Shown in pieces: positions 36,130 through 45,236 of a stretch of DNA of 64,000 nucleotides (position 1 is its first letter; each line of letters starts with the position of its first letter). Under the pieces are notes generated by a model, which saw nothing but the letters and a program-made list of their open reading frames with translations, was not told the origin of the DNA and made no database searches. A program made the position numbers and the translations under genes. Location: positions 112,302-176,301 of the forward strand of contig NZ_JAAFZU010000077.1 in NCBI RefSeq assembly GCF_018263905.1. The letters are read 5' to 3'. This DNA is from Loktanella sp. SALINAS62. Its GTDB lineage: Bacteria; Pseudomonadota; Alphaproteobacteria; Rhodobacterales; Rhodobacteraceae.

Positions 36130-38564
36130 ACCGCCCCCGTCCACCCCGGCAGCGTGATCGCCACGGCGTCCGTTAGATCCGTGGCGGACTGGCCCGCATG
36201 AATTGTGAATTGGCCCGCGTCGATGCGCCATTGCGTGCCGTCCTGATCCCAATAGGCAAAGGCGCGGTGATCCAGCGGGATCGTCACCCGGCGCTGTTCG
36301 CCCGCGTCCAGCGACAGTTTTGCAAAGCCTTCCAGTTCCTTGTCGGGGCGCGGCACCTGCGGGGCGTCTTCGCTGACGTAGATCTGCACAACGGTTGTTC
36401 CGGCCCGGTCGCCTGTATTTGTAACCGAAACGCTGACCGATGCGCCGTCGTCGGTCACCGTGGCGGACAGGTCCGACAGCGCAAAGGTCGTATAGGACAG
36501 CCCATGACCGAAGGGGAACAGCGGTACGATGCCCTGCCGGTCATAATGACGATAGCCAATCATCAACCCCTCTTCGTAGCGGACCTTGCCGTCCAGTCCG
36601 GGATAGACCTCTGGGTCCTGCGATTGGGTCGGGTTGTCCGCCCAGCGCGCGGGAAAGGTTTGCGGCAAGCGCCCGCCGGGGTCCACGTCACCGAACAGCA
36701 CGTCAGTGATGGCATGGCCCGCCTCTTGGCCCGGATACCAGGCTTGCAGGATGGCGGGCGCGTCACTGGCCCATGGCATTTCGACAGGACCGCCGGTTTG
36801 CAGCACGACCACGGTGCGCGGGTTGGCGGCGATCACGGCGGCGACCAATGCGTCCTGCCGTCCGGGCAAGGTGATGTCTTGCAGATCGGACCCTTCGGTA
36901 TCCCATTCACCGGACCGCCCGACAAAGACCACGGCGGTATCGGCCCGTGCGGCGACCTGTGCGGCAGCCGCGATGGCATCGTCGCCCAGCGGTTTGCCGA
37001 TCCCTGCGCGAAAGGCGGTGAATTGCAGATTGTCGCCGGTGCGGGCCGTCACCTCGATCCGGACGGAATAGGTCTGGCCTGCGGTCAATGTGATGTCACC
37101 GACCACCTCGTCACAGCCTTCTTCAAAGAAGGTGCGGCCCTTTTGCCATGTGCGCCCGTCAGTCACCAGTTTGTCGTCGATAAAGACGGCACAGGGGCCG
37201 GTTGCAGCGATCCCGACGCGGTGCAGCCCGGTATCATCGGGGGTGAAGTGACCGGTCAGGGTGACATGCGCCTGTGTGGGGTCCAGCGTGCCGTCACCGA
37301 TGGGCGGGATGATAAACGCCTCTGATCCCATCATGGTGTCGGTGTGGACGGGGGCTGCGTCAGGCTGGTCCTTGGGCCGGTACGCCACGTCGAAACGGCC
37401 CGTCATCAGCGGTTCCCAGCGATGGTTGGTGCAACCTGGCGCAAAGTGCAGCGCATCCGCGCCCAGCCGGTCGGCCAGCGCATCATAGGGGCTGACGCTG
37501 TAATGCGGGTTCAACTGGGCCGATCCACCGCCCATGATGCGCGCGACCTTGGCGTTCGGTCCGATCACGGCGACCGTCCCGCCCTGCGCCAGCGGCAGCA
37601 GCCCGTCGTTTTTCAGCATAACGGTGCCAGCAGCCCCGGCCCGCCGGATCAGGGCGCGTGTCGCGGCGCGGTCATCTGCGGTTTCCACATGGTCACGGCG
37701 GTCATGCAGCGCGCCTGCACGGTCCATCAGGCGCAGCATGTTCCGCGCCGCGCGGCGCACGGTTTCGGCAGCGACGGTGCCGTCCTGCACGGCCTGCACC
37801 ACCTTGTCGCCACGGTCGCGGGTCGGTCCGGGCATTTCCAGATCAAGCCCCGCATCAATGGTCGGTGCTGTGGACCGCGATCCGAACCAGTCGGACATGA
37901 CGATCCCGTCATACCCCCAGTCGTCACGCAGCACCTTTGTCAGCAGCCAGTGGTTTTCCGCCGTATAGGTGCCGTTCAGTTTGTTGTAGGACGACATGAT
38001 GCCCCATGTGCCTGCCTTTTTCACCGCATCCTCGAACGGGCGCAGGTACAGTTCGCGCAAGGACCGTTCATCGACACGGCTGTCGATGGTGGTGCGTTCG
38101 ATTTCGGATTCATTGCCCGCGAAATGTTTGATCGTCGCACCGATCCCCTGTGACTGAAGCCCCCGGATATAGCCCACGGCCAGTGCTGCGGTCAGTTCGG
38201 GGTCTTCGGAATAACATTCGAAATTGCGCCCGTTGGTGACACTGCGGTGCAGGTTCACGGTGGGGGCCAGCAGCATATGCGCGCCCTTTGATTTGACCTC
38301 TGCCGCGAGGGCGGTGCCGATGTCATGCGCAAGGTCGGGGTCCCATGTCGCGCCCAGCGCGATGCCGACAGGAAACGCCGCAGCCGTCACACCACCGATC
38401 AGCGAACCACCGCCGCGCGCCCCGTTAGGGCCATCTGTCACGCGCAGGGTGCCAAGGCCCAGACGGTCCGGCCCCGCGACCGACCAGAAATCCGCGCCGG
38501 ACAGCAGTTGCACCTGTTCGGCAAGGGTCATCTTGTCCAGCAGGTCGTCGATTGCGTCGGTCAT
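36126..38564 (-). CDS. Beta-glucosidase, glycoside hydrolase family 3 with PA14 domain
   Basis: An 812-residue GH3 enzyme without a signal peptide, hence probably cytoplasmic. The (beta/alpha)8 domain carries KHFAGNESE and the nucleophile aspartate in GYDGIVMSDWFGSRS (about residue 222). The second alpha/beta domain begins around residue 300 and is interrupted by a PA14 module (about 390-530, HFTPDDTGLHRVGIAATGPCAVFIDD), as in yeast BglI-type enzymes. A fibronectin-like domain closes the protein (EGFAKLSLDAGEQRRVTIPL). It is the last gene of a three-gene leftward operon and would release glucose-type sugars from glycosides brought in by the locus transporter. Confidence 0.92.
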   Translation of the reverse strand: MTDAIDDLLDKMTLAEQVQLLSGADFWSVAGPDRLGLGTLRVTDGPNGARGGGSLIGGVTAAAFPVGIALGATWDPDLAHDIGTALAAEVKSKGAHMLLAPTVNLHRSVTNGRNFECYSEDPELTAALAVGYIRGLQSQGIGATIKHFAGNESEIERTTIDSRVDERSLRELYLRPFEDAVKKAGTWGIMSSYNKLNGTYTAENHWLLTKVLRDDWGYDGIVMSDWFGSRSTAPTIDAGLDLEMPGPTRDRGDKVVQAVQDGTVAAETVRRAARNMLRLMDRAGALHDRRDHVETADDRAATRALIRRAGAAGTVMLKNDGLLPLAQGGTVAVIGPNAKVARIMGGGSAQLNPHYSVSPYDALADRLGADALHFAPGCTNHRWEPLMTGRFDVAYRPKDQPDAAPVHTDTMMGSEAFIIPPIGDGTLDPTQAHVTLTGHFTPDDTGLHRVGIAATGPCAVFIDDKLVTDGRTWQKGRTFFEEGCDEVVGDITLTAGQTYSVRIEVTARTGDNLQFTAFRAGIGKPLGDDAIAAAAQVAARADTAVVFVGRSGEWDTEGSDLQDITLPGRQDALVAAVIAANPRTVVVLQTGGPVEMPWASDAPAILQAWYPGQEAGHAITDVLFGDVDPGGRLPQTFPARWADNPTQSQDPEVYPGLDGKVRYEEGLMIGYRHYDRQGIVPLFPFGHGLSYTTFALSDLSATVTDDGASVSVSVTNTGDRAGTTVVQIYVSEDAPQVPRPDKELEGFAKLSLDAGEQRRVTIPLDHRAFAYWDQDGTQWRIDAGQFTIHAGQSATDLTDAVAITLPGWTGAV

Positions 38565-38568
38565 CGGT

Positions 38569-39684
38569 TCATTCCCCCATTTGTGCGGGCGGCACCAACG
38601 TGACGGCCTGCCCGGTGCTGGCAGACTCTTGTGCGGCCTGCCCCATCATCACGGCCCATGTACCGTCTTTGGCGGTCACTTCAACAGCACCCTGTCCCCG
38701 GACAGCGGCGGCGAAACGCTGGTGCTGGTAAAAGGTCGAACCATTGTGGTCGCCCGCATCCAGCAAGACGGGATCGACGGGAATTTCCAGCATCACCGGA
38801 CCCTTTGGGCTGCGCGGGCTGACCGTCAGTTGGGCGGTCGGTGCGGGGCCCAGCGCAGGGGGCCAGAAACGGCCCGGTCCGGGCACCTGCACCTCTATCC
38901 GGCCCTTGGGGCCTGTGGCGGTGATTTCTTCTTGATAGCGCGCGCCTTCGGCGAACATGCACAGTTCCAGCATGGCGCGTGCACCGCTGGCGAAATCGAC
39001 GATCACATAGGCATTATCCCAGATATCTGGCACGGCCCCGGCATAGTTTTCGCCCAGATGATTCACATCCTGCCCGGCGCTGGCCATGACGCGCACCGGG
39101 TCCGATTGCAGGATCACGCGCATCAGGTCAAAGAAATGGCAGCATTTTTCCACCAACGTCCCGCCAGAGCGCGCGTTGAAGCGGTTCCAGTTGTCGATCT
39201 TTGGCAGGAACGGAAAGCGGTGTTCGCGGATGGTCAGCATCTTGATCCCACCGGTCGCGTCCTGTGCCTGCGCCAGAAACGCGGCAACGGGCGGCATATA
39301 GCGGTATTCCATCGCCACCCAGATCGGCGCGGGGTGGCGTGCCGCGATGGTCAGCACCGCGTCGCAGTCGGCGGGATCGGTGAACAGCGGCTTTTCGCAC
39401 AGCACCGCCACATCACGCGCTGCGGTGATCCGGCGCAACTGGTCCACGTGGCAATCATTTGGGCTGACCACCACGACGGCATCCAGCGCAGGTTCCGCCA
39501 GCAGATCGTCCAGCGTATTCGCCACACGTGCACCGCCCGCCAGTTCGGCGGCAGCAGCAGCCAGTGCCGGCACCGGGTCATACACCACCGCGACGCGGGC
39601 ATCGTCCAGCAGGGCGATGTTCTGGATATGCTCTCGGGCCATCATCCCGCAGCCCACGATCCCGTAATTCAGCTTGACCGACAT
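38569..39684 (-). CDS. Gfo/Idh/MocA family oxidoreductase
   Basis: A 371-residue NAD(P)-dependent sugar or inositol dehydrogenase family member. The N-terminal Rossmann motif is YGIVGCGMMAREHI (about 7-20). CEKPLFTDPADCDA has the conserved EKP lysine near residue 96, and EYRYMPPV and GTLVEKCCHFFDLMR hold further active-site residues including the catalytic histidine region. It lies 4 nt upstream of the GH3 gene and 2 nt downstream of the GntR gene. It may oxidise a sugar released by GH3; stereochemistry is not predictable. Confidence 0.9.
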   Translation of the reverse strand: MSVKLNYGIVGCGMMAREHIQNIALLDDARVAVVYDPVPALAAAAAELAGGARVANTLDDLLAEPALDAVVVVSPNDCHVDQLRRITAARDVAVLCEKPLFTDPADCDAVLTIAARHPAPIWVAMEYRYMPPVAAFLAQAQDATGGIKMLTIREHRFPFLPKIDNWNRFNARSGGTLVEKCCHFFDLMRVILQSDPVRVMASAGQDVNHLGENYAGAVPDIWDNAYVIVDFASGARAMLELCMFAEGARYQEEITATGPKGRIEVQVPGPGRFWPPALGPAPTAQLTVSPRSPKGPVMLEIPVDPVLLDAGDHNGSTFYQHQRFAAAVRGQGAVEVTAKDGTWAVMMGQAAQESASTGQAVTLVPPAQMGE

Positions 39685-39686
39685 GC

Positions 39687-40382
39687 TTATCCTATTCCTG
39701 CGCGTGACACGTAGCGCGCGTTTTGTTCATCGACCCAGGTGCGCGACACTTCCATCGGCGTGGCGTCCTGTTCCCACCCCTTGCGCGTGACCAGAACGCA
39801 TGGCGTGCCTGCCGCCCGGGTGAAATCCTGTGGTGCCCACGACGGGACCTGCCCCACCCCTATGCGGTCCTCGATCCGGGTAATCGTCAGGCCCAGCCGC
39901 GCGCTATAGGCGCGGTAAAGCGACTGGTTCAACCCCTTTGTGCCCAGCGCATGGGCACCGTCGATCCAGATTTCCTCCAGTGCGGCTGGCAGATCGTCCA
40001 GCAGCCGCAACCGCCGGATGCGCCACGCTTGCGGCGCGGGCCAGCCATCCGGCGCAAAGGCGGGGCGCGGCCTGCGGCCCACGTCCAGAACGCGGGCGGT
40101 GGGAAATCCGCCGCCGCCGGGTTTTTCCAGCCGAAAAAAGCTGTAGACGGACACCACATCGGCCCGGTGCCGCACGTAGTTGCCGGACCCCTGCACCCGG
40201 TGCAGCAGACCCTTTGATTCCAGCACCGCAAGCGCCTTGCGCAGGGTGCCGACAGACAGATCCAGATCGCGCGCCATGTCGCGTTCGCCCGGCAGGCGGC
40301 TGCCGTCGGCCAGATGACCTGCTGCGATTTCGCGGATCAGCCGTTCGCTGACCTGAATGTATTTCGGTAGGGACTGTGCCAT
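39687..40382 (-). CDS. GntR family transcriptional regulator (HutC-type)
   Basis: A 231-residue regulator from MAQSLPKYIQV; an in-frame GTG 21 bp upstream is possible but overlaps the putative operator. The winged helix-turn-helix (PGERDMARDLDLSVGTLRKALAVLESKGLLHRVQGSGNYV) fills residues 30-75, and the C-terminal half is a UTRA ligand-binding domain that typically senses sugar phosphates or small metabolites. It is the first gene of the leftward GH3 operon and divergent from the monooxygenase operon. It is therefore the likely local regulator of both. Confidence 0.88.
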   Translation of the reverse strand: MAQSLPKYIQVSERLIREIAAGHLADGSRLPGERDMARDLDLSVGTLRKALAVLESKGLLHRVQGSGNYVRHRADVVSVYSFFRLEKPGGGGFPTARVLDVGRRPRPAFAPDGWPAPQAWRIRRLRLLDDLPAALEEIWIDGAHALGTKGLNQSLYRAYSARLGLTITRIEDRIGVGQVPSWAPQDFTRAAGTPCVLVTRKGWEQDATPMEVSRTWVDEQNARYVSRAGIG

Positions 40383-40399
40383 GTGCCGCCGTGATTGAT

Positions 40400-40439
40400 C
40401 CACTATTGCTACACATCCGGACGGGTGCTACGCAAGTGG
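40400..40439. promoter_or_regulatory. Candidate GntR operator in the divergent promoter
   Basis: CCACTATTGC (40400-40409) and GCAAGTGG (40432-40439) are imperfect inverted arms that end one base before the monooxygenase start codon. The region between the divergent genes is only about 58 bp, so both promoters and the operator must overlap here. Confidence 0.4.
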
Positions 40440-40440
40440 C

Positions 40441-41601
40441 ATGACAGATACAATCGTGCCCATCACCAGCCCCGACCTTGATGCATCCGAAGTGTCGTGG
40501 TTTTCCGCCCTGTGTTCCGACGACTACCAGTTTCTGGGGGTGCCGGACGGCGATCTGCGGTCCAGTTGGGCGCATTGCCGCGACATCGGACTGGAAGCCG
40601 AAAAGCAGGGCTTTCGCAACATCCTGTGCCCATCCTCGTTTCAGGTCGGACAGGATACGCTGTCCTATGTGGCGGGCATGGCACCGCTGACCGACCGGAT
40701 CAATTTTCTGGCCGCGATCCGCTGCGGCGAAATGCAGCCCATCATGCTGGCACGCACCGTCGCCACGCTGGATCACATGCTGCAGGGGCGGCTGACGCTG
40801 AACGTCATCAGCAGCGATTTCCCCGGAGAGGTGGCCGACAGCGCGTTCCGCTATCGCCGCAGTCACGAAGTGGTGGAAATCCTGCGCCAAGCCTGGACGC
40901 GCGACGAGATCAATTTTTCCGGCGAGGTTTACGATTTCAAAGGCGTGTCCACCGATCCCGCACGCCCCTATCAGACCGGCGGGCCGCTTTTGTATTTCGG
41001 CGGCTATTCACCGGCGGCGCTGGAATTGTGCGGCGCGCAATGCGACGTCTACCTGATGTGGCCTGAACCGATGGACCAGTTGGCCCAGCGGATGCGCGAT
41101 GTGAATGACCGCGCGGCGGCCCACGGGCGCACGCTGGACTATGGTTTGCGGGTGCATATGATGGTGCGCGATACCGAAGCAGAGGCGCGTGAATACGCCG
41201 ATTACATCGCCAGCAAGCTGGACGACGAATACGGCAAGCTGATCCGCGACAGGGCGCATGATTCCATCTCGCTGGGCGTGGCGCATCAGGCGCGCGCGCG
41301 CGAGCTGGCGGATCAGTTCGGCTATGTCGAACCGGGTCTATGGACGGGCATCGGGCGCGCACGGTCCGGTTGCGGTGCCGCATTGGTGGGGTCCACCGAT
41401 CAGGTGCTGTCCAAGATCGAAGATTACCGCCGGATGGGCATTCGCGCGTTTATCTTTTCGGGCTATCCGCATATCGACGAAGCACGGCATTTCGGCAGCC
41501 GCGTCATGCCGCACCTGAAAACCTGTTCATTGCCGCAGGCCTATGGCCGCGTGCCAGACACCACCCCGCAGACGCCGCTTGGCGCAGGAGACCGCCGCTA
41601 G
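40441..41601 (+). CDS. FMNH2-dependent monooxygenase, SsuD/LLM class (SmoC-like candidate)
   Basis: A 386-residue luciferase-like TIM-barrel monooxygenase of the alkanesulfonate (SsuD) group. RSSWAHCRDIGLEAEKQGF, TDRINFLAAIRCGEMQPIMLAR, HMLQGRLTLNVISSDFPGE, RYRRSHEVVEILRQAW and the C-terminal RSGCGAALVGSTDQVLSKIEDY all match that family. Such enzymes cleave C-S bonds of sulfonates to an aldehyde and sulfite using reduced flavin from a partner reductase. That partner and an aldo/keto reductase follow directly. This trio equals the enzyme set of sulfoquinovose monooxygenase (sulfo-SMO) clusters; the family call is firm, the substrate is inference. Confidence 0.85.
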   Translation: MTDTIVPITSPDLDASEVSWFSALCSDDYQFLGVPDGDLRSSWAHCRDIGLEAEKQGFRNILCPSSFQVGQDTLSYVAGMAPLTDRINFLAAIRCGEMQPIMLARTVATLDHMLQGRLTLNVISSDFPGEVADSAFRYRRSHEVVEILRQAWTRDEINFSGEVYDFKGVSTDPARPYQTGGPLLYFGGYSPAALELCGAQCDVYLMWPEPMDQLAQRMRDVNDRAAAHGRTLDYGLRVHMMVRDTEAEAREYADYIASKLDDEYGKLIRDRAHDSISLGVAHQARARELADQFGYVEPGLWTGIGRARSGCGAALVGSTDQVLSKIEDYRRMGIRAFIFSGYPHIDEARHFGSRVMPHLKTCSLPQAYGRVPDTTPQTPLGAGDRR

Positions 41602-42495
41602 ATGGACCGTATCCAGATTACCCCAGAGCTTGATTTCAGCCGGATCGTGTATGGCATGTGGCGGCTGGGCGACGATGCCGACACGTCGCCTGCCCATGTG
41701 CAGGCCAAGATCGAGGCCTGTCTGGACCAAGGCATCACCACGATGGATCAGGCCGACATCTACGGCGGCTACATGGCAGAGGAAATCATGGGCGCGGCGC
41801 TGAAACAGGCGCCTGCCCTGCGCGACCGGATCGAAATCGTGACCAAATGCGATATCGTGATCGACGCGGGCCGTCATGCGGGCGCGCCGGGCAAATACTA
41901 CGATACCAGCCGCGCGCATATCACCGCAGCGGTGGATGCATCCCTGTCGCTGATGGGGCTGGACCGGATCGACCTGCTGCTGATCCACCGTCCCGATCCG
42001 CTGATGGATCATCACGACACCGGACGCACGCTGGATGATCTGGTCGCATCGGGCAAGGTGCGGGCCGTGGGCGTGTCGAATTTCCGCCCGTGGGACTGGG
42101 ATCTGCTGCAATCGGCGATGGAAACCCCGCTTGCCACCAACCAGATCGAACTGTCGCTGGCGTCGCATGATGCGTTCGTCAACGGCGATCTGGCACATCT
42201 GCAACGGCTGGGCCGCCCCGCGATGGCATGGTCGCCCTTGGCCGGCGGTGCGCTGCTGGACGGATCGCACCCGGCCCTGCACGCTGAGATGACAAAGATC
42301 GCCAAAGACACCGGAACCGACGTGTCGGCTGTAGCCACCGCCTGGCTTTTGGCGCATCCTGCCCGCATCCTGCCTGTCATGGGCACCAACAACATCAAAA
42401 GGATCAAGGCTCTGTCAGATGCATTCAAGATCCGGCTTACCCGGCCCCAGTGGTTCGCCCTGTACACCGCAGCCCGTGGAAAGGACGTCGCATGA
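41602..42495 (+). CDS. Aldo/keto reductase (SmoB-like candidate)
   Basis: A 297-residue NADPH-dependent AKR of the YdhF-like branch. The tetrad is visible: Asp in TTMDQADIYGGY (about residue 50) with Tyr in the same segment, Lys in IVTKCDIV (about 78) and His in LLLIHRPDP (about 130). The SNF motif GVSNFRPWDW follows. The start codon directly follows the monooxygenase stop. After an oxidative desulfonation the product is an aldehyde sugar such as 6-dehydroglucose; this enzyme could reduce it to glucose, as SmoB does. That role rests on context. Confidence 0.85.
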   Translation: MDRIQITPELDFSRIVYGMWRLGDDADTSPAHVQAKIEACLDQGITTMDQADIYGGYMAEEIMGAALKQAPALRDRIEIVTKCDIVIDAGRHAGAPGKYYDTSRAHITAAVDASLSLMGLDRIDLLLIHRPDPLMDHHDTGRTLDDLVASGKVRAVGVSNFRPWDWDLLQSAMETPLATNQIELSLASHDAFVNGDLAHLQRLGRPAMAWSPLAGGALLDGSHPALHAEMTKIAKDTGTDVSAVATAWLLAHPARILPVMGTNNIKRIKALSDAFKIRLTRPQWFALYTAARGKDVA

Positions 42496-43001
42496 GCATG
42501 GAAACCGGCACCATCGCCACATTTGACCCCTCTGCCGATGCGGACAGTTTTCGCGGCGCATTGGGCACATTCGTCACCGGCGTGACTATCGTGACAACCG
42601 ACAGCCCCGAAGGCCCGGTTGCCATCGTCGCCAACAGCTTTGCCAGCGTATCGCTGGACCCGCCTTTGGTGCTGTGGTCGCCTGCGAAAATCAGCAAGCG
42701 GTTTGAACATTTTGCGGGCTCGCGCCGGTTCGCCGTGCATGTGCTGGCCGCCGATCAACGCGATATCTGTGCGGCGATCATCGCATCCAAAACCGCCATT
42801 TCCAAGGTGCCGACCCGCCTGTCGCATTGCGGCATGCCCATCATCAATGGCGCGCTGGCCACCTTTGAATGCAGTCTGGAGGCAACGCACGACGCGGGTG
42901 ATCATGTCATCGTCGTCGGCCGCGTGACCAAGGCACATCACGGCGGCGGCGATCCGCTGGTCTTTCACGCGGGCCAATACGGTGCGTTCAAGGCCGATTG
43001 A
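42492..43001 (+). CDS. Flavin reductase family protein (SmoA-like candidate)
   Basis: A 169-residue FMN reductase of the flavin_reduct/HpaC fold, starting at MSMETG within the AKR stop (4-nt ATGA overlap). The characteristic LGTFVTGVTIVTT and VANSFASVSLDPPLVLWSPAK segments bind flavin. HVIVVGRVTKAHHGGGDPLVFHAGQYG is the C-terminal family motif. It should supply FMNH2 to the monooxygenase two genes upstream; the translational coupling supports a joint function. Confidence 0.88.
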   Translation: MSMETGTIATFDPSADADSFRGALGTFVTGVTIVTTDSPEGPVAIVANSFASVSLDPPLVLWSPAKISKRFEHFAGSRRFAVHVLAADQRDICAAIIASKTAISKVPTRLSHCGMPIINGALATFECSLEATHDAGDHVIVVGRVTKAHHGGGDPLVFHAGQYGAFKAD

Positions 43002-43004
43002 CGG

Positions 43005-43060
43005 GCATCATCTTGCCCCAAATACTCCGGGGGACGGCGCAAGCCGGGGGGCAGCGCCCC
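43005..43060. repeat. Intergenic repeat, copy A
   Basis: Begins GCATCATCTTGCC and continues through AAATACTCCGGGGGA into a GC-rich hairpin (CGGCGCAAGCCGG type) and GGGGCAGCGCCCC. It starts 4 nt after the flavin reductase stop. Copy B at 46366 shares the first 30 bases with two differences. Confidence 0.75.
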
Positions 43061-43103
43061 GGCGCCGTTCGCCACAAGGCACATAAACAGGGGAGGAGCC
43101 GGC

Positions 43104-43697
43104 ATGCCGGTCCTGTTGGGGGTTCTCTGGCCCCTTGAACGACTGAACGGATTTCTGCTGATGATCGGCCGGATCGCGGCCGTGGTCGCGCTGGCGGTGA
43201 TGGTCGTGCTGATCCTGGGTCAGGTGTTTTTCCGTTACGTGCTGAACGACGCGCCCAACTGGACCGAAGAAGCCGCCCGTTTCGGCATGTTGTGGATGAC
43301 CGGCCTGATGGCGCCTGTCGCCTATCGTCGCGGCGGGTTCGTGAGCATCGACATGCTGGGACGGTTTCTGCCGCGATTGGCGGCCGCCTTGCTGTCGCTG
43401 GTCCTGCTGAGCATCACCATGTGGGTGCTGCTGATCCTGTGGGAACGCGGGCTGAACAACCATATCGACACAATGTCCGGGCGGGGTCGTTTGCCCGCGC
43501 TGCGCCTGCCGCTGGATCTGCTGGGCGGTGACAGCCTGCGGTTTCGAAACTGGTGGATGTTTGCCTCTCTTTGGGTCGGAATCAACCTGCTGATCCTCGT
43601 GAACCTTGAACTGATGCTGCGTCAGATCGTGACCCTGCTGGGTGGTGCGGACCGTTTGCGCCCGCTGCCTGACACCAACGCGTTGAGTGCCGAATAA
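43104..43697 (+). CDS. TRAP transporter small permease (DctQ)
   Basis: A 197-residue inner-membrane protein with four TM helices and GGAGGAG 5 nt upstream of its start. The DctQ signature is QVFFRYVLNDAPNWTEEAARFGMLWM at about residues 35-60. A hydrophilic insertion (about 125-150, NNHIDTMSGRGRLPALRLPLD) separates the last helices. Its stop overlaps the large permease start (TAATG). It forms the transmembrane unit of a sodium-driven importer with the next two gene products. Confidence 0.9.
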   Translation: MPVLLGVLWPLERLNGFLLMIGRIAAVVALAVMVVLILGQVFFRYVLNDAPNWTEEAARFGMLWMTGLMAPVAYRRGGFVSIDMLGRFLPRLAAALLSLVLLSITMWVLLILWERGLNNHIDTMSGRGRLPALRLPLDLLGGDSLRFRNWWMFASLWVGINLLILVNLELMLRQIVTLLGGADRLRPLPDTNALSAE

Positions 43698-45175
43698 TGC
43701 TGCTGTGGTTCCTGCCCCTGTTCCTGCTGCTGATCCTGATCGGCCTGCCCATCGTCTTTGCGCTGATGACATCGCCCATCGCGCTGATCCTGTTGCAAGG
43801 CGACGACCGCAACGTCGTGGCCGGGCTTTACCGCAATTTCTACAACGGGATGGACAGCTTTCCGCTGATGGCGCTGCCGTTCTTCATGCTCGCCGGAGAG
43901 ATCATGAACCGCGGCGGCATCACCATGCGGCTGGTGGAATTTTCCCAGGCGTTGATCGGTCATTTTCGTGGCGGGTTGGCGCATGTGAACATCCTGTCGT
44001 CGTTCCTGTTCGCGGGCATGTCCGGGTCCGCCGTGGCGGACGTCAGTGCGCTGGGGTCTACCCTGATCCCCGCGATGGAAAAAAACGGCTATACCCGCAG
44101 GTTCGCCGCCGCGATCACCGCCGCCAGTTCGGTGATCGGCCCGATCATCCCGCCCAGCGGCATCATGATCATCTATGCCTATGTCATGGGCGAAAGCGTC
44201 GCCGCCCTGTTTCTGGCGGGGATCGTGCCGGGCGTTCTGGTGGGTCTTGGCCTGATGCTGACCGTCCGTCTGATGGCAGACCGCTACGATCTGCCAAAGG
44301 CGGAACGCATCGTCAGCCCCGGCCAGACGATCAGCGCCACCGAATACTGGGTCAGTTTCGTGCTGCTGCGCCTGAACCTTGGTTATCTTTTGTTCGCGCT
44401 GACCGGCCTTGCACTTCAGGCGGACGGCATGGGCGGCTGGCTGCATTACGGCGTGTCGGTCATCGCCATGCATTTCGGCCTGCTGGCGCTGCGCGAAAAG
44501 GTCAGCCACGATTTCCGCCTGATCTGCAAAAAGGCGATTGCGCCGCTCCAGACGCCGATCATCATTCTGGGCGGTATCCTGCTGGGTGTCTTTACCCCGA
44601 CAGAAGCGTCAGCCGTGGCCGTCGCCTATGCGCTGGTGGTCAGCTTTTTCGTGCTGCGGTCGATGACGCTGGTGGATCTGTGGGCAGTGCTGTCGAAATC
44701 CGCCTTGGGGACGGCTGCGGTGCTGCTGCTGGTCGGCGCTGCGGTCGCGTTCAAGACGGTGGTGTCGCTGTCCTATGCGCCGCAGATCATGTCCGATTTC
44801 ATGCTGTCGCTGTCGGACAACCCGCTGATCTTGCTGTTCTTGATCAACATCCTGCTCTTTGTCGTGGGCATGTTTCTGGATGCCGGTCCGGCAATCATCA
44901 TTCTTGGCCCGATCCTTGGCCCGATCTTTGTCAGCCTTGGCGTTGATCCGATCCATTTCGCGATGATCATGTCGGTGAACCTGACCGTGGGGCTGGCGAC
45001 ACCGCCCATGGGGCTGGTGCTGTTCGTCAGTTCCACCGTATCGGGCGAACGGGTTGAAACCATCGCCCGCGCGATCCTGCCGTTCCTTGCCGTGGAAATC
45101 TTCGTGATCTTCCTGATCACTTATTTTCCCGCAATTTCAATGACGATTCCCCGCTTGACGGGGTTCGCCCAATAA
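43697..45175 (+). CDS. TRAP transporter large permease (DctM)
   Basis: A 492-residue permease, slightly longer than the usual 430 because of an insertion between the two structural repeats (about 200-260). LPIVFALMTSPIALIL opens the first repeat, and PLMALPFFMLAGEIMNRGGIT and GSAVADVSALGSTLIPAMEKNGY are family hallmarks. PTEASAVAVAYALVVSF is the conserved second-repeat motif. About 12-14 TM segments catalyse Na+-coupled substrate uptake with DctP and DctQ. Confidence 0.92.
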   Translation: MLLWFLPLFLLLILIGLPIVFALMTSPIALILLQGDDRNVVAGLYRNFYNGMDSFPLMALPFFMLAGEIMNRGGITMRLVEFSQALIGHFRGGLAHVNILSSFLFAGMSGSAVADVSALGSTLIPAMEKNGYTRRFAAAITAASSVIGPIIPPSGIMIIYAYVMGESVAALFLAGIVPGVLVGLGLMLTVRLMADRYDLPKAERIVSPGQTISATEYWVSFVLLRLNLGYLLFALTGLALQADGMGGWLHYGVSVIAMHFGLLALREKVSHDFRLICKKAIAPLQTPIIILGGILLGVFTPTEASAVAVAYALVVSFFVLRSMTLVDLWAVLSKSALGTAAVLLLVGAAVAFKTVVSLSYAPQIMSDFMLSLSDNPLILLFLINILLFVVGMFLDAGPAIIILGPILGPIFVSLGVDPIHFAMIMSVNLTVGLATPPMGLVLFVSSTVSGERVETIARAILPFLAVEIFVIFLITYFPAISMTIPRLTGFAQ

Positions 45176-45236
45176 CAAGAAACTGTCACACAGTCACCGC
45201 ATAAGGCCGTATGGCCACCACCAAGGGAGAGAGACC